Below, piece by piece: positions 7,394-16,830 of a DNA stretch of 63,619 nucleotides. Under the pieces are notes generated by a model. The model worked only from the letters and a program-made list of their open reading frames with translations. It was not told the origin of the DNA and did no database searches. A program made the position numbers and the translations under genes. The DNA is from Olsenella profusa F0195 (GTDB taxonomy: Bacteria; Actinomycetota; Coriobacteriia; Coriobacteriales; Atopobiaceae): assembly GCF_000468755.1 (NCBI RefSeq), contig NZ_AWEZ01000008.1, positions 1 to 63,619 on the forward strand, read 5' to 3'. Position 1 is the first letter of the stretch. Each line of letters begins with the position of its first letter.

Positions 7394-8536
7394 CTAGCTG
7401 CCCTGGGCCTGCTGGTGCTGCTCGAACGTCTCGGAGAACACGGTCTCGGAGCCATTCCAATACCAATAGAGGTAATTCGTGCTGGCAGGTGCCATGGCGG
7501 CCTTGATGCTCGCCATGCTGGGACTACAGATGGGTGTGGGCGGCAACCCCTGGCTGACGTAGGTGTTGTAGGGGCTCTGCGAGGCGAGGTCGTCCTTCGT
7601 CGGCTCTCGGCCCGTCACATACATGATGGTCACATCGCTCTGCAGGCGCATGCCAGCCTTCATGCGGTTGCACATCACCGAGGCCATCTTGGGTCGATCA
7701 TCGTCGCTGTGCGCCTCCTTCTCGATGATGGAGGCCATGTTGATGATGTCATAGTCGCTCATCGTGATGCCGTAGGCACTCTCGATGCCCGTCTCGGCAC
7801 TGGCGAGGTCAAGGGACATCACCTCGCTCTGATACTGGTCAAGCATGGCGCGGATGACCGCGTCGGCCGAGCCGTCCGTGGCGCTGAGGTCATAGGTCTT
7901 GGGATAGAGGAAGCCCTCGAGCGAGTCGTTCTGCGCAGAGGACAGGAAGGGGTAGTCATCCACATAGTTGGACGCCTTTGCCTGGGCCAGGAAGTCATCG
8001 GTCGAGATGCCTAGGGCCGTCTGCACCGCCGTGGCCGTTTGCGACACGGTGAGCCCCTCGGGCACGGTGAGCTTCTTGGCGTTGGAGTTGGGGCCGGAGA
8101 CCAGCAGGCGCACGATATCGGCGACGTTGGCGCCCGTCACGATGTCGTACGTGCCGCTCTTCATGCTGGCACCGGCATCCTGACGCTTGACCTCGCCCGT
8201 GAAGTCGCTCCGCTTGGCAATGATGCCACCCTCAAAGAGGATATTGGCGATATCCTGCGTGCCTGAGCCATCGGGGATGGTCACCGTGACCACCTGGCCC
8301 GGCGTGACGTCGCCGACCTCCTCGGGCGGGAAGAGCCGCTGCCACGCCTGGCAGCCGCCAACGCCCACGAGGGCGAGCGCCACCAGGACGAGGATGAGCT
8401 TGGGCAGAGGCGACCTCGTGCGGCGCTCGCGCCGGGCGCGATGCGTGCGTGCGCGTGCCACGCGGGGAGACGGTGCCGTACCCAAAGGACGCCTTGTCCG
8501 GGTATGTGCGCTGGACCTCATGTGCTTGGTTGCCAT
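7394..8536 (-). CDS. mltG: Endolytic murein transglycosylase MltG
   Basis: A 380-residue membrane-anchored cell-wall enzyme that cuts nascent glycan strands. A very basic N-terminus is followed by one membrane segment (LPKLILVLVALALVGVGGC) and then the extracytoplasmic YceG-like domain. The catalytic Glu lies in NMASIIEKEAHS, and the conserved LPPTPICSPS and NYLYWYWN segments follow near the C-terminus. The ATG at 8536 (MATKHM) was chosen because an AAAGG ribosome site precedes it and because it sits just past the ruvX stop. Part of the alaS-ruvX-mltG-yqeG run. Confidence 0.92.
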   Translation of the reverse strand: MATKHMRSSAHTRTRRPLGTAPSPRVARARTHRARRERRTRSPLPKLILVLVALALVGVGGCQAWQRLFPPEEVGDVTPGQVVTVTIPDGSGTQDIANILFEGGIIAKRSDFTGEVKRQDAGASMKSGTYDIVTGANVADIVRLLVSGPNSNAKKLTVPEGLTVSQTATAVQTALGISTDDFLAQAKASNYVDDYPFLSSAQNDSLEGFLYPKTYDLSATDGSADAVIRAMLDQYQSEVMSLDLASAETGIESAYGITMSDYDIINMASIIEKEAHSDDDRPKMASVMCNRMKAGMRLQSDVTIMYVTGREPTKDDLASQSPYNTYVSQGLPPTPICSPSMASIKAAMAPASTNYLYWYWNGSETVFSETFEQHQQAQGS

Positions 8537-8540
8537 AACC

Positions 8541-8966
8541 CTACCTTTGCTGATCGTCGGTTCGTGCGTCGAGCCAGGTCTGAAGAAAGAGCGAGGCGGC
8601 CACCATGTCAACGCGCCCGCGCATCTTCCGTTCGCTCAGGCCTTCCGCACGCAGGATGCGCTTGGCTTCGGCAGAGCTCAGGCGTTCGTCCACAAACTCC
8701 ACGGGCAGCCCCGCCCGCTCGGCGATGGCGCGTCCCTGCTCCATGGCCTTCCGAGCCTGGGGGCCATCCTCACCCGAGAGCGTCCGAGGCCGGCCGCACA
8801 CGAGGACGTCGGGCTCGACGTCCTCAAGGATGCGCCGGAAGCTCGCGGCATGGGAGAGCACCTCGGCGGCAGGCAGCACCTTCACGGGCGAGGCGACCGT
8901 GCCGCCCGCGTCCGTGGCGGCAATCCCGATGCGCGCATCCCCTATGTCGAGCGCCAACGCCCTCAT
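8541..8966 (-). CDS. ruvX: Holliday junction resolvase RuvX (YqgF)
   Basis: A 141-residue RNase H-fold nuclease of the YqgF/RuvX family, acting in 16S rRNA maturation and possibly on Holliday junctions. The N-terminal ALDIGDARIGIA motif holds the first catalytic Asp, and FVDERLSSAEA contains the DER catalytic motif. The GAGGTCCC ribosome site before ATG 8966 fixes the start. Six bases separate it from alaS and four from mltG, which indicates one operon. Confidence 0.92.
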   Translation of the reverse strand: MRALALDIGDARIGIAATDAGGTVASPVKVLPAAEVLSHAASFRRILEDVEPDVLVCGRPRTLSGEDGPQARKAMEQGRAIAERAGLPVEFVDERLSSAEAKRILRAEGLSERKMRGRVDMVAASLFLQTWLDARTDDQQR

Positions 8967-8972
8967 GGGACC

Positions 8973-11627
8973 TCAGGCGCCCAGAAGCTCGCGGGCGGCG
9001 GCGAGGGCGGCGTCGATGCCGGAGGCGTCTGCACCGCCGGCCTGCGCCATGGTGGGCCTGCCACCGCCGCGACCATCGACCTTGTCGGCGATGTACCTGA
9101 TGACGTCACCGGCATGGAAGCCCGCCGAGACGGCCGCATCGGTTGCGGCCGCGAGCAGCGCGACCTTGCCATCGGGCGTGGAGGAGGCCACCACGCAGGC
9201 CACCGGCCCTTCGCCCGCGCCGTCGCGGATGGCGTCCCACACGCTCCTGAGCTCCTTGCCCGAGGGACCCTTGAGCTTGGCAAAGACGCAGCGATAGCCC
9301 TCGAGCTGGGAGGCATGGGCAAGGGCGTCGGCAAGCTGGCCCGTGGAAGCGCCCGTCGTGACGTCCTCGAGCTGTCGCCTGGTGTCGCGCAGCTCCTGCT
9401 CGAGCGCAGCCACGCGGGCGGCGACATCGGCAGGGCGACACTTGAGGCTCTGGGCCACCCCAGCAAGCAGGCCCAGGCGCTCGTCCACGTACTGCAGGGC
9501 GCCCGCCGAGGTGACGGCATCGATGCGGCGGGCGTTGGAGCCCACGGATCCCTCCGAGACGATCTTGAAGAACCCGAGCTCGGCGGTGTTATGCGCATGG
9601 GTGCCGCCACAGAGCTCGCGCGAGAAGGGCGCATCCGCGTCTCCCGTGGAGACGACGCGCACCATGTCGCCATACTTCTCGCCAAAGAGGGCCACGGCAC
9701 CGGATGCCTTGGCCTCATCGATGCCCATGACCTGGGTCACGATTGGCTCGGCGGCGAAGACCTCCGCGTTCACGAGCCCCTCGACGCGCTCGATCTCCTC
9801 GGGCGTCATGGCCTCGAAGTGCGTGAAGTCGAAGCGCAGGTGGTCGGGGGCGACCAGGGAGCCCGCCTGGCTCACGTGCTCCCCCAGGACCTGCTTGAGG
9901 GCTGCGTCCAGCAGGTGCGTGGCGGTATGGTTGCGGCGGATGAGCTCGCGGCGGCCGTGGTCCACCACGCAGCGCACCATGTCACCCACCATGAGCTCGC
10001 CAGCCGTGACCTCGGCCACATGGGCCACCAGCCCGCCCTCGTGGTGCCTGGTGTCGCTCACGGCGAGGGTCACGGCATCGCCCACGAGCTTGCCGGTGTC
10101 ACCCACCTGGCCACCCATCTCGCCGTAGAAGCTCGTGCGGTCGAGCACCACGTCCACCCTATCGCCCACATGGGCGACCGAGACCTCCTGGCCGTTGGCG
10201 TCCACGATGGCCAGTACATGCGCACCCGCGAGCTCGTCGGAGTCGTACCCCTCGAACTGCGTCTCGGGCACACGATCGGAGAGGGCCACCCACACGCTGG
10301 CGGCCTTTCCCCAGGCGTCACGGTTGGCGCTCGCGCGGGCGCGCTCCTTCTGGGCCTCCATCCGGGCATCAAAGGCGGCCATGTCCACGCCGTGGCCCGC
10401 GCCCTGGGCGATCTCGCAGGTGAGGTCGATGGGGAAGCCATAGGTGTCATGCAGCTTGAAGGCCATGTCACCGGAGAGGGCCTCACCCGTGCCCAGGCGG
10501 CTGAGTTCCTCGGTAAGGCTGGCCTCGCCCGCATCGAGCGTGGCGCCGAAGCGCTCCTCCTCGGCGGTGATGATGCCTTCGATGAGCGCCCTGTTCTCGG
10601 TGAGCGCCGGGTACACGTCGGCCATGAGGCGCATGACCTCGGCGGAGTAGGTGGTGAGGAAGCCGCCCCTGATGCCCATGAGGCGGCCATGGTACACCGC
10701 GCGGCGCAGCAGACGGCGCAGCACGTAGCCGCGGCCCTCGTTGGAGGGCAGGATGCCGTCGCCGATCATGAAGGTGACGGCACGGGAGTGGTCGGCCAGG
10801 ATGCGCAGGCTCCTGTCCGTGGCGGCGGAGTCGTGGTAGCGCACGTCCGCGAGCCCCTCTCCCACGGCGATGAGCGAGCGCAGGATGTCACCCTCGTAGT
10901 TGGAGGCCTGATGCTGCATGATGGCGGCGATGCGCTCCAGCCCCATGCCCGTGTCGATGTTGCGGTGGGGCAGCTCCTGCAGGGAGCCGTCCTCCTGGCG
11001 ATCGTACTGCGTGAACACGAGGTTCCAGAACTCCAGGAAGCGCGGACCATCGTCGCCAGGTCGCTCCCCCGCAAACTCTGGCCCCAGGTCGAAGTAGATC
11101 TCGGAGCAGGGGCCGCAGGGGCCGCAGGGGCCCGCGGCCCAGAAGTTGTCGTCGGCACCCAGACGGGATATGTGGTCGTACGCCACGCCCTGGGCATGCC
11201 AGAGCTCCACGGCCTCGTCATCATCCTCGAAGACGGTCATGTACAGGCGGTCCTTGGGCAGGCCCAGATGTTCGGGGCTCGAGATGAACTCCCAGGCCCA
11301 GGCGATGGCATCGGCCTTGGTGTAGCCGCCGAACGAGAAGTTGCCCAACATCTCAAAGAAGGAGAGGTGGCTGGCGTCACCGATGTTCTCGATGTCGTTG
11401 GTGCGCAGGCACTTCTGGCAGGAGGTGGCCCCGATCTCCCGCATGGTCCTGAGGCCCTGGTAGTATTCCTTGAACTGGTTCATGCCGGCGTTGGCGAGCA
11501 GGAGCGACGGATCCTCGGGGACGAGCGAGGAGGAGGGATAGAGCCTGCAGCCCTTGCCCTCGAAGAACGCGAGGAAGTCCTCGCGGACCTCAGCTGTGGT
11601 CATGGTCTTGTAGTCAGCGCTGGTCAT
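8973..11627 (-). CDS. alaS: Alanyl-tRNA synthetase
   Basis: An 884-residue class II synthetase charging tRNA-Ala. The N-terminal catalytic core begins FLAFFEGKGC and includes LLANAGMNQFK and the glycine-rich GPCGPCSEIYFD segment. The editing domain carries the zinc motifs HTATHLLDAAL and CGGTHAHNT. A C-terminal DHHA1-like region (GRGGGRPTMAQAGG) ends the protein. The start at 11627 (MTSADYK) has AGGAGA upstream; a longer frame to 11942 would overlap perM and is rejected. Only about 70 bases separate it from perM, too few for a T-box leader. Confidence 0.96.
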   Translation of the reverse strand: MTSADYKTMTTAEVREDFLAFFEGKGCRLYPSSSLVPEDPSLLLANAGMNQFKEYYQGLRTMREIGATSCQKCLRTNDIENIGDASHLSFFEMLGNFSFGGYTKADAIAWAWEFISSPEHLGLPKDRLYMTVFEDDDEAVELWHAQGVAYDHISRLGADDNFWAAGPCGPCGPCSEIYFDLGPEFAGERPGDDGPRFLEFWNLVFTQYDRQEDGSLQELPHRNIDTGMGLERIAAIMQHQASNYEGDILRSLIAVGEGLADVRYHDSAATDRSLRILADHSRAVTFMIGDGILPSNEGRGYVLRRLLRRAVYHGRLMGIRGGFLTTYSAEVMRLMADVYPALTENRALIEGIITAEEERFGATLDAGEASLTEELSRLGTGEALSGDMAFKLHDTYGFPIDLTCEIAQGAGHGVDMAAFDARMEAQKERARASANRDAWGKAASVWVALSDRVPETQFEGYDSDELAGAHVLAIVDANGQEVSVAHVGDRVDVVLDRTSFYGEMGGQVGDTGKLVGDAVTLAVSDTRHHEGGLVAHVAEVTAGELMVGDMVRCVVDHGRRELIRRNHTATHLLDAALKQVLGEHVSQAGSLVAPDHLRFDFTHFEAMTPEEIERVEGLVNAEVFAAEPIVTQVMGIDEAKASGAVALFGEKYGDMVRVVSTGDADAPFSRELCGGTHAHNTAELGFFKIVSEGSVGSNARRIDAVTSAGALQYVDERLGLLAGVAQSLKCRPADVAARVAALEQELRDTRRQLEDVTTGASTGQLADALAHASQLEGYRCVFAKLKGPSGKELRSVWDAIRDGAGEGPVACVVASSTPDGKVALLAAATDAAVSAGFHAGDVIRYIADKVDGRGGGRPTMAQAGGADASGIDAALAAARELLGA

Positions 11628-11697
11628 GGTTCTCCTCGCGTGCCGTCCCGTGCGTTCAAACGCCATAAGGATAGACTCCCGCGAGGAAAAAGGAAGC

Positions 11698-13080
11698 TCA
11701 CGGCGCAGGGGGAGGCGGCGCCTGCTCTGAATCACCATGGGTGTCGCCGCCCTTGGGACCACCGTGGCGCCGTGCGGCAGCCACCAGGTCCGCGAGGTGC
11801 TCGCCCAGCGAGCGATGCGTGCCGTGCGGCCGCTCCGCAGCCACGGCCACCGGTGGCTTGTCGGGATTGACCAAAAGCGTCGACTCGAAGAACTTGTCGT
11901 CGTCGAGCGCATCGAAGGAGGGCTGGATGGCGCCGTGGTCATCCCGGAAGGGCGTGGACTGGAAGAGCGCGCCGTCGTAGCTCACGAGCTGGCGGTTCGT
12001 GTGCCGCTCGAAGTAGTACACGAACAGCGACCTCACGGCGGCTGTGAGCGGTATGGCAAGCATCATGCCCAGGACGCCGCCGACCGCGCTGCCGATCACG
12101 ATGCCGAGCAACGAGAGCACCGGATGGATCTTGACGGCCGAGCGCATGACGAGCGGCGAGATGAGATTGTCCGTCACGTTGAGCACGACGACCGACACCA
12201 GGATGGAGGCGAGGGACAGCAGCGGCGACACGAAGAGCGCCAGCAGGGCGGTGAGGGCCGCGGCGACCCAGGGACCGATGACCGGGATGAAGTGGAGCAC
12301 CCCCATGGTGATGCCCATGAGGCTCGCGTAGGGATGTCCGATGGCGGCAAAGCCCAGGAAGGACAGCACGCCCGCAATGGCGGACGTGATGACGATGCCG
12401 CGCATGTAGCCGCCCATCGCACGGCTCATGACGGCCAGCATCACGGAGAGCTCGCCCTCGTGCCTTGGCCCCGCAATGACAGAGAGCTCACGGGCGATGG
12501 TGGGATAGTCCTTGGCCAGCCAGTAGGCCACCACGAGACCCAGAAAGAACGTGAAGATGTTGTTCGCCGTGACGATGACGTTGTTCACGATGCCATTGGT
12601 GATGCCCTCCGCCAGGCTCGAGGCGGCGGTGGTGCCCGCGCCCGCAAAGGTGTTGAGGTACTGGCTGAGGCCCTGCTGGAGGTTGGCCGTCTCGGACGTG
12701 CCGTGCTGCCGCCAGAAGTCGTTGAAGGCGCTGCGGAACTGCCCCACGTAGGCGGGCACATGCTGGAGCACCTCGATGAGCTGGCTCACGAAGGGCGGGA
12801 AGATGAGCACGGCTGCGGCCACAAGCACGACCAGGAACACCAGCAGCGCTATGAAGGCGCCCAGCGCACGGCCGACGCCCCGTCGCTCCAGCGCGTTGGT
12901 GATGGGACTGCAGACAAACCCAATGACCACGCCCACCAGCAGCAGCTCGAGGGCGGGGACGATGCGCCCCAGCACCAGCAGGGCGACGCCGATGAGGCCG
13001 CAGCAGCCCAGGGCCGCCCATGTGCGCATGCCCACCAGGCGCGCCCGCCCCAAGCGCTCGTCTCCCTCTGTGTCGTTCAC
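11698..13080 (-). CDS. AI-2E family (PerM-like) transporter
   Basis: A 460-residue polytopic membrane protein of the AI-2E/PerM family, with about eight membrane segments. The family-typical central block (IPVIGPWVAAALTALLALFV, then NLISPLVMRSAVKIHPVLSL) is plain. Members export small molecules or ions; the substrate is not predictable. The start is taken as the GTG at 13080, which has GAGGGGAG four bases upstream; ATG 13029 is the alternative. The C-terminus has a long hydrophilic tail ending in a proline run. It lies 49 bases after the sigma factor gene. Confidence 0.82.
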   Translation of the reverse strand: MNDTEGDERLGRARLVGMRTWAALGCCGLIGVALLVLGRIVPALELLLVGVVIGFVCSPITNALERRGVGRALGAFIALLVFLVVLVAAAVLIFPPFVSQLIEVLQHVPAYVGQFRSAFNDFWRQHGTSETANLQQGLSQYLNTFAGAGTTAASSLAEGITNGIVNNVIVTANNIFTFFLGLVVAYWLAKDYPTIARELSVIAGPRHEGELSVMLAVMSRAMGGYMRGIVITSAIAGVLSFLGFAAIGHPYASLMGITMGVLHFIPVIGPWVAAALTALLALFVSPLLSLASILVSVVVLNVTDNLISPLVMRSAVKIHPVLSLLGIVIGSAVGGVLGMMLAIPLTAAVRSLFVYYFERHTNRQLVSYDGALFQSTPFRDDHGAIQPSFDALDDDKFFESTLLVNPDKPPVAVAAERPHGTHRSLGEHLADLVAAARRHGGPKGGDTHGDSEQAPPPPAP

Positions 13081-13129
13081 GTCTCCCCTCTCCCGTGCCG
13101 CATGAGGGCACGACGAAGCGGCGGCGCTG

Positions 13130-14008
13130 CTAGGACGTGACGCCGCCCACGATCTCTGGGTCAATCCTCTCCTGCAGCTTCTTGAGCGTGCGCCTCAGCA
13201 GGCGCGATACCTGCACCTGCGAGATGCCCAACTTATCGGCGATCTCCACCTGGGTGAGTCCCTCGATGAAGCGCATGCGGATGATGTCCTGCTCGCGTGG
13301 GGAGAAGTCCCGCACGGCCTCCTCGATGGCCATGCGGTCGTCGGAGGCGGCAAGGTCCCTGTCCTCGGAGACGTAGCGGTCGAGTATCGAGGGCGCCTCG
13401 TCATCGGCGGCGCCACCCGCCTCGAGCGGCACGGAGCTGTAGGCGCTCGAGGATTCCATGGCCTCCAGCACCTCGTCCACCGAGGTGTCGAGCTCCTGGG
13501 CGATCTCCTCCACGGTGGGGCTGCGCTGCAGGCGCTTCGTCAGCTCGTCCGTCATCTGGTTGACCTTGGCCGAGAGCTCCTGCAGCCGACGCGGCACGCG
13601 CACCGACCAGCCCTTGTCGCGGAAGTGGCGACGGATCTCACCCATGATGGTGGGCGTGGCAAAGGTGGTGAACTCCAGGCCACGCGAGATGTCGAAGCGG
13701 TCGATGGCCTTGATGAGGCCGATGGTGCCCACCTGGATGAGGTCGTCGAGCGACTCCCCCCTGTTCTTGAACTTGGAGGCAAGGAAGCGGACGAGGTTGA
13801 GGTGGCTCACGATGAGCTGCTGGCGTGCGTCCTCGTCTCCCTCCTCCTTGTAGCGGCGGAAGAGCTCGTGCGTGCGCCCCTTGTCCCAGGCGAGCTTGCC
13901 CTTGGGCACCCGGCGTGTGAGGCTGCGCCGCCGCGCGCGCTCCGCGCGCGCGGACTCCTCGCCAGCGGTGGACGCATCCACCGTTGTCTGTTCCCACTCG
14001 TTAGGCAT
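13130..14008 (-). CDS. SigB/SigF-type alternative sigma factor
   Basis: A 292-residue sigma-70 family factor of the B/F/G group. Region 2 is clear (LVRFLASKFKNRGESLDDLIQ, then GLEFTTFATPTIMGEIRRHF), region 3 follows (VPRRLQELSAKVN), and region 4 has the helix-turn-helix EIADKLGISQVQVSRLL. Such factors drive general-stress or envelope regulons and are held inactive by an RsbW-type kinase, which the directly upstream, overlapping gene encodes. A basic N-terminal extension precedes region 2. No anti-anti-sigma (RsbV) gene is in the window. Confidence 0.92.
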   Translation of the reverse strand: MPNEWEQTTVDASTAGEESARAERARRRSLTRRVPKGKLAWDKGRTHELFRRYKEEGDEDARQQLIVSHLNLVRFLASKFKNRGESLDDLIQVGTIGLIKAIDRFDISRGLEFTTFATPTIMGEIRRHFRDKGWSVRVPRRLQELSAKVNQMTDELTKRLQRSPTVEEIAQELDTSVDEVLEAMESSSAYSSVPLEAGGAADDEAPSILDRYVSEDRDLAASDDRMAIEEAVRDFSPREQDIIRMRFIEGLTQVEIADKLGISQVQVSRLLRRTLKKLQERIDPEIVGGVTS

Positions 14009-14378
14009 GGGCGGCGCCTACCGTCTTCTCAAGGTGAAGCACGCCCCCGCCTGTGACGGCAAAGTCGTCGCACACGGCCTGCAGCAGGAGCTCCGCGAGG
14101 GTGAGGTCCACACCGGCGGCCTCGATGACCTCCGGCTCGGCATCACCCAGGGCAAAGTCCATGGCAACGGAGCCCTCTGACAGCGTGAACGTGATGTCAC
14201 AGACCGCGGGGGCCGTGGCGCAGCTGTAGACGAAGCCCTCCTCCGCGGCCATGCGCACATCCTCCACGTCATCCACACTCATGCAGCAGACGACGGCCAG
14301 GTTGGACGCCATCATACGGACGGCGCGCGCATATCCCGCCTCTGCAGGGACCGAGAGGCGAACGGTCTTCTCTTGCAT
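14001..14378 (-). CDS. RsbW-like anti-sigma factor
   Basis: A 125-residue HATPase-fold protein. The N-terminus (VRLSVPAEAGYARAVRMMASNLA) and VDDVEDVRMAAEEGFVYSC match the N-box region of anti-sigma serine kinases (RsbW/SpoIIAB), with the Glu of the N-box in AAEEG. The normal G-boxes are weak (TGGGVLHLEKT at the end), so kinase activity is uncertain. It overlaps the sigma factor gene by eight bases, the arrangement expected for a co-expressed inhibitor. AAGGAG lies before the ATG at 14378. Confidence 0.82.
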   Translation of the reverse strand: MQEKTVRLSVPAEAGYARAVRMMASNLAVVCCMSVDDVEDVRMAAEEGFVYSCATAPAVCDITFTLSEGSVAMDFALGDAEPEVIEAAGVDLTLAELLLQAVCDDFAVTGGGVLHLEKTVGAAHA

Positions 14379-14390
14379 TGGTACAGCTCC

Positions 14391-14993
14391 TTATGCTTGG
14401 CTCTTGGTTGGGTCCGCGGACGCGTCCGTGTCGCTCGATGCGGCGGCATGAGGGGCCTGGCCGCCCGTGTCCTGTCCGTAGGTAACGTATCGCACGGTAT
14501 GGGCAGGCTGGCCGCCACCGCCCTGCGCGTCCACATCCTCCACAGACGCGCCCTCGCCCCTCAGCCGGGCGGCATGCCTGCCCGCGCCGCCATCCTTGCC
14601 AGAGATGCGGTTGATGACGTTGGTCACACCGGCGGCGGCACTGGTCGCCACGCCGTTCACCATGTCCGTGACATCCGCGGCCGTGCTCGAGACGCTCGAG
14701 ACGTCACCTAGGATGCCATTCACCCTCCCCAGGCTCTCGTTGGCACTGTCCACGGCGTCGCCAACACGCTCGACCAGGGGGTCGACCTGCTTGATGGCGG
14801 GCTGGAGGTCATCCATGACACCGTCGAGCTTGGCGATCACGGGTTGGACCTGCTCGATGGTCTCGTTGGCCGTACGGGTGACCTCATCCACGGAGGCGCG
14901 CGCATGCCGCAGGGTAAGCGCAAGCTCCACCACCGCCCAGACGGCCGCAAGCACGAGAACGACAAGTACTATCTGCAGAGGATCGAGCTGCAT
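14391..14993 (-). CDS. DUF948 domain membrane protein
   Basis: A 200-residue protein with one N-terminal membrane segment (IVLVVLVLAAVWAVVELAL) and a long cytoplasmic helical region (about 30-110) rich in V/I/D heptads, as in DUF948 proteins linked to general-stress loci in Gram-positives. The C-terminal 70 residues are low-complexity and hydrophilic. It precedes the anti-sigma and sigma genes by 12 bases, so it probably belongs to the same stress operon. Function unknown. Confidence 0.8.
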   Translation of the reverse strand: MQLDPLQIVLVVLVLAAVWAVVELALTLRHARASVDEVTRTANETIEQVQPVIAKLDGVMDDLQPAIKQVDPLVERVGDAVDSANESLGRVNGILGDVSSVSSTAADVTDMVNGVATSAAAGVTNVINRISGKDGGAGRHAARLRGEGASVEDVDAQGGGGQPAHTVRYVTYGQDTGGQAPHAAASSDTDASADPTKSQA

Positions 14994-15078
14994 GATGTCC
15001 CCATTTCCGCCGCGTCATGCGGCTGTCTGACTTGCTGGCGCAAGCGCCTCTGTGCCCATTCTACCCAAGCGGGAGTCT

Positions 15079-16494
15079 CTAGGATGCCGGCGGGGGAGTA
15101 TCCAAGGCAGTCACCTCATCGGACCGGCCGTCCGACGGGATGGCGCCACCACGCTCGCCGGCAGGCTCATCGGCTCGGTCACGCGCCGTCGCATCGATGC
15201 GCCATGATTCCCAGCCACGTGGGCTCGCATGGTAGAACGCACCCCTCTCCAGACCGTCCGGCAGGTACTGCTGGGGCACCCACCCCTCGGGATAGTCGTG
15301 CGGATAGAGATAGGTGCCATAGGCTTCGGAGCCGGGACGATGACGGTCGCGCAGGTGGTTGGGAACCTCGCGGCGAGGTCCCTCGCGCACCTCCTGGAGG
15401 GCCGCGTCGATGCCCGCCTCGGCGGCATTGGACTTGGGCGCGAGGGCCACGTAGAGAGCGGCCTGCGCCAGGTTGATGCGGCACTCCGGGTAGCCGATGA
15501 CCTCAGCCGCCCGAAAGGCGGCCTCCGCCACAAGCAGCGCCTGCGGGTCGGCATTGCCCACGTCCTCGGATGCCTGGATGAGGATGCGCCGGGCGATGAA
15601 CTTGGGGTCCTCCCCCGCATCGATCATGCGGGCCAGCCAGTAGAGCACGGCGTCCGGATCGCTGCCCCGCATGGACTTGATGAAGGCGGAGATGACGTCG
15701 TAGTGCATGTCGCCGGCCCTGTCGTACGAGAGGCCACGACGGGGGTTGGCCTCGTGCACATGCTCGAGCCCGATGGCGACGGGTGACTCAGGACTGGCAG
15801 CATCGACGTTGCCGCCCGGAGCGGCCATCTGGCTGGCAAGCTCCAGGGACGTGAGGGCGGCGCGCGCGTCTCCCCCGGCCAGGATGATGACCTCGTCCAG
15901 GGCCTCGTCCGTGATGGTGAAGGCGCCCTTGAGGCCAAGCTCGTCGGCGAGGGCCCGGCGCACCAGCGTGCGGAGCGACCCGTCGTCGAGGGGGACCAGC
16001 TCCACCACGCGCGAGCGGCTGATGAGGGCCGAGTTGACCTCGAAGTAGGGGTTCTCGGTGGTCGCCCCGACGAGCACCACGGTGCGATCCTCCACGGCAT
16101 GCAGCAGGGCATCCTGCTGCGAGCGGTTGAAGCGGTGGATCTCGTCCACGAAGAGTATCGTGCGCCGACCCTGCATGAGCAGTCGCTGCTCGGCGGCGTC
16201 CACCTCGCGTCGGAGGTCCTTGACCGTACCCGTGACGGCCGAGACCTCCACGAACTCCGCATGCGTGGTGTTGGCAATGATGCGCGCAAGCGTGGTCTTG
16301 CCCGTGCCGGCCGGCCCGTAGAGGATGACGGACGAGAGCGTGTCGTGCTCGATGGCGCGACGCAGCCACGAACCCTCGCCAACGGCCTGTGCCTGGCCCA
16401 CGTAGCCATCGAGGGTCTGGGGGCGCATGCGCGCGGCCAGCGGCGCATTGGCGGTGCGCCTGTGGCGCTCGACGCTTGAGAAGAGAGTGTCCAT
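15079..16494 (-). CDS. rarA: Replication-associated recombination protein RarA (MgsA)
   Basis: A 471-residue AAA+ ATPase acting at stalled replication forks. Walker A is GPAGTGKTTLA, Walker B is ILFVDEIHRFNRSQQDALL, with sensor 1 at GATTENPYFEVNSALISR. The C-terminal tetramerisation part (GSDPDAVLYWLARM, then CRINLAQAALYVALAPKSNA) is complete, followed by a 60-residue hydrophilic tail. The start at 16494 (MDTLFSSVERHR) is the family start; Shine-Dalgarno support is weak. Head of the leftward run towards alaS. Confidence 0.92.
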   Translation of the reverse strand: MDTLFSSVERHRRTANAPLAARMRPQTLDGYVGQAQAVGEGSWLRRAIEHDTLSSVILYGPAGTGKTTLARIIANTTHAEFVEVSAVTGTVKDLRREVDAAEQRLLMQGRRTILFVDEIHRFNRSQQDALLHAVEDRTVVLVGATTENPYFEVNSALISRSRVVELVPLDDGSLRTLVRRALADELGLKGAFTITDEALDEVIILAGGDARAALTSLELASQMAAPGGNVDAASPESPVAIGLEHVHEANPRRGLSYDRAGDMHYDVISAFIKSMRGSDPDAVLYWLARMIDAGEDPKFIARRILIQASEDVGNADPQALLVAEAAFRAAEVIGYPECRINLAQAALYVALAPKSNAAEAGIDAALQEVREGPRREVPNHLRDRHRPGSEAYGTYLYPHDYPEGWVPQQYLPDGLERGAFYHASPRGWESWRIDATARDRADEPAGERGGAIPSDGRSDEVTALDTPPPAS

Positions 16495-16652
16495 GCCTGT
16501 CATTGTACCCGCCACTGACATCCCTCATGGTCTCCTCCCGCAGCCACTTTTCACAGCCATCACGCCACGGGCCCCTCGCGCGGTCGGCTCGTATGGCGGC
16601 GTGAGGGTGCCTTGCGTAGGTACCCTTCGTGACACCGTGTGGATGGGGAGCC

Positions 16653-16731
16653 GCACCCACTTGCAGCAGAAGGCACCCACACGATGGTCGCACGCGGGAG
16701 AAAGGCGCCCACAGGAGGGGTAGGCGCCCGC
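16653..16731. repeat. CACCCAC-motif array (copy 1)
   Basis: Four sites in one orientation: GCACCCAC at 16653 and 16673, GCGCCCAC at 16705, and a degenerate GCGCCCGC at 16724. The first two are 20 bases apart. A 20-base block GCGGGAGAAAGRCRCCCACA (16694-16713) recurs at 51665-51684. It sits upstream of glgB and rarA. Function unknown. Confidence 0.65.
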
Positions 16732-16760
16732 GACCTATGGAAGGGGACGCCCAAAGGGGC

Positions 16761-16766
16761 TATAAC
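16761..16766 (+). promoter_or_regulatory. Candidate -10 of glgB
   Basis: TATAAC, 65 bases before the glgB ATG. No convincing -35 lies upstream; the position is occupied by the edge of the CACCCAC array. Confidence 0.35.
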
Positions 16767-16830
16767 GTGGGGTGGAGCCATACCCCTCGCATGACCTGCA
16801 ACGTTCGGCCTCACACCAAAGGCGGCTCTC

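Larger units (their letters stand above)
16495..16830. other. Divergent intergenic region rarA / glgB
   Basis: No gene is supported. It must hold the divergent promoters of rarA and glgB. A cluster of GCACCCAC-type repeats lies at 16653-16731, and a -10-like TATAAC at 16761-16766 precedes glgB. Confidence 0.6.

Noticed and set aside
11628-11697. Possible T-box leader for alaS
   Set aside because: Only 70 bases separate perM and alaS; no specifier loop or antiterminator is seen.
8187-11870. Very long open frame on the plus strand opposite mltG, ruvX and alaS
   Set aside because: Shadow of high-GC coding DNA; the minus strand encodes clear enzymes with ribosome sites.
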